Assembly (NCBI GenBank): GCA_928212115.1
Contig: CAKMRJ010005634.1
Location: 117,261,605 to 117,325,604, forward strand
Length of the DNA: 64,000 bases
Origin: Lactuca virosa
Lineage: Eukaryota > Streptophyta > Magnoliopsida > Asterales > Asteraceae
Direction of reading: 5' to 3'
Part shown: one piece after another, positions 58,107-64,000 of the stretch
Position numbering within the stretch: position 1 is the first letter of the stretch
Layout: every line of letters begins with the position of its first letter
Notes under the pieces: model-generated
The model's input: the letters and a program-made list of their open reading frames with translations, nothing else
Told to the model about the DNA's origin: nothing
The model's database searches: none
Program-made: the position numbers and the translations under genes

Positions 58107-58346
58107 GTACTTCCGCTAGTAAGGGGAAGAGCTCGGAATGATGGCATGGCACACACCACAACTTCAGTTTGTCGTGGGAGTTTTATTCGGATAATTTGAT
58201 ATGTTTTGTCATCAGTTGATTTGATAAATTTATTATGAGATTTTGAGACGCATGATCCGTGGATTTATTTATTAATATTTAATATTATGGTATAGGAGAG
58301 TTTTCAAACAAAATTTTTGGGTTGTATATTTTGGGATGTTTCAAGT

Positions 58347-58358
58347 TGGTATCAGAGC
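58347..58358 (+). other. tRNA-iMet primer-binding site of gypsy-G
   Basis: TGGTATCAGAGC, three bases after the LTR end at 58343. Confidence 0.95.
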
Positions 58359-59328
58359 CTTGGTTTGAGGGATTCAGGCACACTTTCTGGTATGACTGGA
58401 CTCAAACTAAGGAAATGGTAAAAGATTTTCAAAAGAAAAATGTTTTCGAAAGAATTTTTGGAAAAAGAAACTTAAAAAGAAAAAGAGTTGTGAGAAAAGG
58501 AAAAGGGTGTGGTGCATGCGATCAGCCGAGCTCAAGTAAGTACTCCCAAATTACCCATACAAGTTTATGTTATAATTATCAGTTCCAGTTTCAGTAGAAC
58601 AGCATGCTAGAATAGGACTAAGGATCTAGGAGGATGCCTTATGTGCCTGTTATTTGTGTTTCAGCTTATTGAGAATTACATGCTAGTATTGAGTAGACAG
58701 CAGTAGGATAGTCTGTTTAGGTTATGCCTGATAGTATGAGCTTACCATTGTATGCTAGTACCGTTTCTCGTTATGAGGATAGATTTGCTTGAGTAATTTC
58801 CTGTGTCCGAATGCTGCTTGCTTCGTGCTTTATAGGACTCGGAGTGATGGGGGCTAGCCATTAGGTGAATACGTCACGTCACATGTGATCAGGGTTGAAT
58901 AATCTCAGAGTGCTGGATTTGGCCCTATTGCGCAGCTCTTGTTTGAGTCTAACCGTAGTAGGGACGAGTCTTTTACTCGAAGGATTATCTGAGCCTCGTC
59001 ACATGTGATGGTATTTAGGTGATGGCTAGTTGGCATTACAAGGAGGCCTTCAGCAGCTGAGGACCGGATTGGGTGGAGTCAGAGATTTCCCTAGGGCAAG
59101 CCTAGGATGAGAGTAGCAGAGATCAGTAGTAGTAGAAGTGACTTGGTGGAGTCGAGGCAGTACTTGAGGAAAGTACGGATAGATGTGGAAGGTTGGGCCC
59201 GTACTACTGAAAGCATAGGATCCGTACTTGAATCGAGTAAGGCTGAGATGAGACTAGGAAACTTGTAGTAGTAGCGATGCCTCGAGATATATCAGTGTTT
59301 CTGACGTTTGTCATGATGTGTTTTCAGA
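58359..59328 (+). mobile_element. Gypsy-G 5' leader
   Basis: Non-coding leader of about 1 kb between the primer site and gag. It is purine-rich at 58400-58510. No other feature recognised. Confidence 0.75.
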
Positions 59329-60534
59329 ATGGTGGTTTTACGCCCTAGGCCAGCAGTCGGCAGTTCAGGAGCCGGCGAGGGATCAGGATCAGGCTCGGGG
59401 GCCGAGCATCTAGATGAACAGACCAGGGAGTTCCTCTCTTCAGAGGTTACTCGCACCATACTTGAGCAGACTCTTGTGATCTTCGGTTCGGTCAAGGAGG
59501 GTATCCTAGAGCTTCTGGATGAGAAGCTGGGCGCGTTCCGTATAGAGATAGCGGCCATGATGGGATCGCGCACATTGACGTTCAGGGAGTTCAGAGCTTG
59601 TAGAGCTCCTAACTACCATGGGGCCCGAGACCCCATTGCGAGTACCAGATGGTTGGCTGATGTTGCAATGCTTTCCGCACCAGCAGATGTCCCGAGGGGG
59701 ACAAGGTCAGACTAGCATCCTGCCTTCTGAAGGGCAGGGCACGAGATTGGTGGGAGGAGATCGGGCATGTCATCGGGGATCACGCAGCGCTTGATGCGAT
59801 GACTTGGGCTGATTTTACTACCAGGTTCAGAGCCGAGTTTGCACCGGTTATTGAGGTGTAGAAGTTAGCCAGGGAGTTTCAGGATCTCACCCAGACTACA
59901 CAGACAGTGGCGGAGATTACCGCCAAGTTCAGGGAGAGGGCTCTTCTCGTTCCTCAGTACACAGCTGATGAGGAAATGAAGAAGGCCCGTTATCATGAGA
60001 CGTTGCGGAGTGATATCCGCCAGTTTGTGAGCCGGTCCAGCTGTAAAACACTGGATGATATGATTGCGAGGGCTCGTGAGAGAGAGATAGATTTGGAGAT
60101 GGAGAAGAAGAGGAAGCCAATGGCGGCATCTGGAACAGGGAGTTCGAGAAAAAAGCCCAAGGTATCAAATCACAGATCTAGAGGAAAGCAGAGCCACAGT
60201 CGGTGTGACAAGTGTGGGAGATTGCATGATGGGGCGTGCAAGGCAGGTAGTGCCAGTTGTAATAAGTGCGGCCGGACCGGGCATATGAGTAGAGATTGTA
60301 CAGCTACTACCACCACCACAGCAGTTAATCTGATTTGCTTCCATTGCAATCAGAGGGTACATAAAAAGTCCTAGTGCCCGAGTTTAGCAACAGCAGGGAA
60401 GCTGGCAGCACCTGCCCCTGCTACTTTGAGGATTACAGACGGCCGTCAGGGCCGGGGTGCGGCGCCAGTGGCAAAGAGTAAAGCTTTTCAGATGACAGCA
60501 GAGGAGGCGCGAGCGACTCCTGATGTGGTGACGG
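59329..60534 (+). pseudogene. Gypsy-G gag
   Basis: Capsid/nucleocapsid gene of a Tekay-like gypsy element. The frame from ATG 59329 reads MVVLRPRPAVGSSG, DEQTREFLSSEVTRTI and ARDPIASTRWLADV; a one-base shift near 59665 leads to CPEGDKVRLASCLL, RARDWWEE and ADFTTRFRAEF. A TAG stands at 59859, then the frame is open to 60371 with ITAKFRERALLVPQYTADEE, a basic stretch, CDKCGRLHDGAC and the complete knuckle CNKCGRTGHMSRDC. A third knuckle, CFHCNQRVHKKS, is cut by a TAG at 60372. The frame then continues to DVVTG at the intron-like border. It is dead by one frameshift and two stops. Confidence 0.9.
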
Positions 60535-60601
60535 GTATGTACTTTCCTCTTATCTCCTTATTGATATTGATTGTTTCTCATGGTTATATGTTTTCGTATA
60601 G
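60535..60601 (+). other. Intron-like segment between gag and protease
   Basis: 67 nt starting GTATGT and ending TTTTCGTATAG, T-rich inside, placed exactly between DVVT and SFLVNG. Removing it joins ACG-G to GG-TCG and keeps one frame from gag into protease, giving VTGSFLVNG. Left in, it adds 22 codons and one base and breaks the frame. It could be a true intron or a small insertion. No other copy is available in this window to compare. Confidence 0.5.
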
Positions 60602-63454
60602 GGTCGTTCTTAGTAAACGGCATTTCAGCTACAATATTGTTTGACTCGGGGGCTACCCGATCGTTTGTTTCACTTGCGCTTAGCAAGAGGTTTAGCAGAG
60701 CTCCGGGGGAGCTGGATTGCCCACTTGAGGTTGAGATAGCTGATGACAGGACCGTCAGGGTCGTGAGAGTACATAGGGCGTGTTCGCTGCAGTTATTTGA
60801 CGAGCAGTTTTCAGTAGACTTGGTTCTCATTCCCCTGCGAGGGAATAAGGTTATAGTGGGTATGGATTGGCTGAGCCCCAATGTGGCAGTGATTGATTGT
60901 GAACTGCAGCTAGTGAGGGTTCGCACTCCTAGTGGGGGAGAGTTAGTGATTCAGGGCGAGAGGCCACAGCGCAGACCGATTTTGTGTTCAGCAGCGAGAG
61001 CGAGGCGCTACGTTCACCAGGGTTGCGCAGGGTACGTCGCCTATGTCATAGATGCCCGGGAGAAGGGTAAGGCGACAGTTGATGATGTGCCAGTAGTACG
61101 AGAGTACCCAGACGTATTCCCAGAGGATTTTCCTGGAATACCTCCGGAGAGACAGGTTGAGTTACGGATTGACCTGGTCCCGGGTGCGGCTCCGATAGCC
61201 AAAGCACCATATCGGTTGGCTCCTCCAGAGATGCAGGAGTTGTCTACGCAGCCGCAGGAGCTGCTAGACAAGGGTTTCATCAGGCCGAGTAGTTCACCAT
61301 AGGGAGCCCCGATTCTGTTCGTGAGGAAGAAGGATGGGTCGCACCGTATGTGCATAGATTACCGGGAGCTAAACAAGGTGACGGTGAAGAACCGTTACCC
61401 GCTCCCGAGGATAGACGATTTGTTTGACCAGCTTCAGGGAGCATCTTGGTTCTCCAAGATTAATCTATGGTCAGGATATCACCAGATGCGGGTCAGGGAT
61501 GAGGATGTGCAGAAGACCACTTTTAGGACCCGCTATGGTCATTATGAGTTTGTGGTGATGCCGTTCGGACTCACCAACGCTCCAGCCGCGTTCATGGATC
61601 TCATGAACCGCGTATGCAGACCGATGCTGGATCGGTCTGTGATAGTGTTCATCGATGATATATTGGTTTATTCCAAGACTCAGGAGCAGCATGAGGAGCA
61701 CCTGAGAGAGGTGCTAGAGGTGGGGGCAGTAGTCTTTGCCCTCAAGATTTGGAGACATTACCTCTATGGGGTACGCTGTATCATTTACATGGATCACAAG
61801 ACTTTTGAGGTACCTCATGGATCAGCCGAATCTGAACATGAGGCAGCGCTGATGGTTGGATGTGGTAAAGGATTATGACCGTGAGATCCTTTATCATCCG
61901 GGCAAGGCCAAAGTAGTGGCCGACGCCCTGAGCCGCAAGGCGGTAGCAGCCCCGATCAGGGATGTATGTCTGAGGATGACAGTGATTACTCCATTGTTGG
62001 AGCAGATCAGAGAGGCACAGGTTGAGGGCCTTAAGGAGGAGAGGCAGAAGTGTGAGAGGATTGTGGGCCGAGTAGCTTCCTTTGACTATGACAGTCGAGG
62101 ATTGTTGACCCTTCATGGGAGAGTTTGGGTACCATAGTGGGGAGGAGTACGGCAGGTACTGATGGATGAGGCCCACAAGTCTCGGTTCTCCATTCACCCA
62201 GGGGCGACGAAGATGTACAGAGATCTTCGACCCGACTAATGGTGGCCCTGCATGAAGCGGGACGTAGCTTGGTACGTGGAGAGATGCCTGACCTGCAGGA
62301 AGGTCAAGGCGGAGCATCAGAGACCCCACGGCAAGATGCAGCCGTTAGACATTCCCGTGTGGAAATGGGAGGATATCACTATGGATTTCATCACTAAGCT
62401 TCCCAGGACCGCACGTGAGGTTGATTCGATTTGGGTCATAGTGGATCGGCTGACCAAGAGCGCGCATTTCATACCGATTTAGGAGAGCATATCGGCCGAG
62501 AAGCTAGCCGATATCTATGTGCGTGAGGTAGTGGCACGGCATGGGGTGCCTGTATCAGTAGTATCAGACCGGGACGTCCGTTTTACTTCCAAGTTCTAGA
62601 AGCGGTTTCATGACGAGATGGACACTCGTCTCCATTTCAGCACAGCTTTCCACCCCCAGACGGACGGGCAGAGCGAGAGGACGATTTAGACTCTCGACGA
62701 CATGCTTCGGGCATGTGTCCTAGATTTCAGTGGCAGTTGGGATACGTATCTTCCATTAACGGAATTTTCGTATAACAACAGTTACCACGCTAGTATTGAC
62801 CGCCCTCCTTTCGAGATGCTCTATGGGAGGAAATGTAGGACCCCGATTTGTTGGGGCGAGGTCGGTCAGCGGGTCATCGGGAGCACCGAGGTGGTGCTCA
62901 AGACCACAGAGTTGATCCAGCAGGTCCGTAGCAGACTGCAGACTGCTCAGAGTCGGCAGAAGAGTTACGCCGACAGGAGGCGTTCGGACTTGGAGTTTCA
63001 GGTGGGCGATATGGTCCTCCTGAAGGTATCACCCTGGAAGGGTGTTATCAGGTTCCGGAAGAGGGGCAAGTTGGGCCCCAGGTTCATTGGTCCTTTTAGG
63101 GTTTTGGCTCGGGTGGGTCGGGTTGCTTATCGGTTGGATCTTCCAGCAGAACTTAGCCAGATCCACAACACTTTCCATGTTTCTCAGTTGAGGAAGTGTT
63201 TGGTGGAGGAGTCAGCAGTGATACCCTTGGAGGATATTCAGGTTGATAGCAACTTGAATTATATTGAAAGGCCAGTTGCGATCTTGGATCAGAAAATGAA
63301 GACCTTGAGGAACAAGGTAGTCCAGCTAGTGAAGGTGCAGTGGCAGCACCGGAAGGGTTTAGAATGGACGTGGGAGGCCGAGGAGGAAATGAGGGAGCAT
63401 TACCCAGAGATATTTATAGATGCAGCAGCAGCAGACTTCGAGGACGAAGTCTAA
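60602..63454 (+). pseudogene. Gypsy-G pol: protease, RT, RNase H fragment, integrase, chromodomain
   Basis: Protease has LFDSGATRSFVS (D-S-G intact). RT reads KDGSHRMCIDYRELNK, FVVMPFGLTNAPAAF and VIVFIDDILVYS (both catalytic Asp); TAG at 61300 stands for an expected Trp. At about 61720 a deletion joins HLREVLE to VGAVVFALKIWRHYLYG, losing the RT thumb and early RNase H. A one-base shift near 61808 follows. Integrase keeps its H-H-C-C set (62177-62303), the Asp of TMDFI, the Asp of VSDRD and the Glu of GQSERTI. Its end has IERPVAIL and VKVQWQHRKGLEWTWE (chromodomain-like). In-frame stops in the last part: 61850 TGA, 62135, 62237 (TAA), 62480, 62597 and 62687. The final stop is the TAA at 63452-63454. 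Confidence 0.93.
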
Positions 63455-63456
63455 GA

Positions 63457-63471
63457 TAAGTGGGGGAGAGT
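63457..63471 (+). other. Polypurine tract of gypsy-G
   Basis: AAGTGGGGGAGAG just before the LTR start, nearly identical to that of gypsy-1 at 3161. Confidence 0.9.
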
Positions 63472-64000
63472 TGTAACGCCCCATTTCTGGTATGTGAATT
63501 AAATAAGTAATTTGTATTTCATAAGAGGTACTCGACGAGTCAGCAGCCCCACTCGTCGAGTAGAGTCGGGAGTTGCACGCGGTTTAAGTTGGCGACTCGA
63601 CGAGTCCATATTCACGGACTCGGCGAGTCTACCAGTCTAGATGAAACCCTAATTTCAAGGGTTTGCACCCTATTTAAATATCTTATGTGCCCAAGACCAG
63701 CCTCCCTCACCCACAAAGAGTCCCATACGAAACCCTAGCCGTCCTTAAGCATTTTTGGAGCATTTTCTCACTTGTGAAGGTTTTTAGTGCATCTTGGGGA
63801 TTTGGGAAAGAAGAGAGAAGAGAAGTATTCAAGAGGAGCAAGTAGATCCAGACTTCTGGTTGCATTTCAGTCCCTTTTGAGGTATCAAGCTCGAATCTTT
63901 GGTTATTATCAATTAGATCTCTTGAGAAGTTTACTCTTGTTGATTTTGACCCCCTTTCTAGAACTTAAGGTCGAATTAACTGTTAATATGATGGATGGAC
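63472..64000 (+). repeat. Gypsy-G 3' LTR, first 529 bp
   Basis: It starts TGTAACGCCCC. Four ACTCG-N-CGAGT motifs (about 63529, 63550, 63595, 63617) precede the TATTTAAA box at 63671-63678. It is homologous to the start of the solo LTR at 44896 and continues beyond the window, so it does not overlap the surviving part of its 5' LTR. Confidence 0.93.

Larger units (their letters stand above)
57453..58343 (+). repeat. Gypsy-G 5' LTR, 3' portion
   Basis: LTR tail ending GGGATGTTTCA at 58343, followed by a primer site. It is homologous to the tails of the solo LTRs (GGTCTACGGCCACAATGTCGG near 57522; CTCACTAAGCTTTGTGCTTACAG near 58065). Its 5' part was displaced by gypsy-F and is not present at the other side of gypsy-F, where gypsy-E gag stands instead. 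Confidence 0.85.

Noticed and set aside
43133..63454. Gypsy-E and gypsy-G as two halves of a single element split by gypsy-F
   Set aside because: Each has its own LTR tail, primer-binding site, leader and gag start, so they are two elements.

Overview
This is nuclear DNA of a flowering plant: one ordinary host gene lies inside deeply nested, mostly dead LTR retrotransposons. Supporting signs are a 14-exon gene with plant-type GT-AG introns, Ty1/copia and Ty3/gypsy remains with tRNA-iMet primer-binding sites, long (TA)n tracts, a CACTA transposon end and a tRNA-derived SINE. The repeated ACTCG-N-CGAGT motif and the style of the gypsy pol proteins remind me of lettuce (Lactuca, Asteraceae). That is an inference from memory, not something the sequence proves.

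Layout. 1-13344: inside and 3' LTR of a plus-strand gypsy element (gypsy-1), whose LTR is split by a complete minus-strand copia element (copia-A, 3557-11614, TSD GTATG). 13345-16930: older Tat-lineage gypsy relic (RT end, RNase H, integrase) followed by a 90-bp tandem repeat. 17154-22500: copia-B, a plus-strand relative of copia-A. 22565-28312: SIRE-like copia-C, whose 3' LTR is split by a minus-strand solo gypsy LTR (25927-28126, TSD TTGAT). 28313-29795: end of another minus-strand copia (copia-H). 30908-34513: the only host gene, encoding an ANTH-domain clathrin assembly protein of the AP180/PICALM type. 35198-35398: SINE with long target duplications. 36200-41695: copia-D with two 583-bp LTRs, inserted in a CA/TA microsatellite. 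42473-43132: end of a CACTA transposon. 43133-47838: 5' part of gypsy-E, whose leader holds a second solo LTR (44896-46933, TSD CTAGG). 47839-57452: internally deleted minus-strand Tekay-like chromovirus (gypsy-F). 57453-64000: plus-strand Tekay-like gypsy-G, with decayed but readable gag-pol and the start of its 3' LTR.

How the parts relate. Insertions can be ordered from the splits: copia-A is younger than gypsy-1, which appears younger than the Tat relic; the minus solo LTR is younger than copia-C; the plus solo LTR is younger than gypsy-E; gypsy-F is younger than gypsy-G. No retroelement here has an intact coding region, so any movement would need proteins supplied by other copies. The host gene appears intact.

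The most unusual signals are non-coding. Five gypsy LTRs of one superfamily each keep a GAG|GTGAGTT donor and, 0.4-0.6 kb later, a TTTCAG|GTAC acceptor (damaged in one), bracketing a minisatellite that differs in every LTR; this looks like a conserved LTR intron with a fast-evolving repeat inside. Separately, several element families carry their own clustered short inverted repeat (ACTCG-N-CGAGT, GTACGC-NN-GCGTAC, CCACG-N-CGTGG, GTTTACGGCC/GGCCGTAAAC), and the first also occurs in a copia leader. Gypsy-G has an intron-like segment between gag and protease, and gypsy-F carries an extra ORF upstream of gag.
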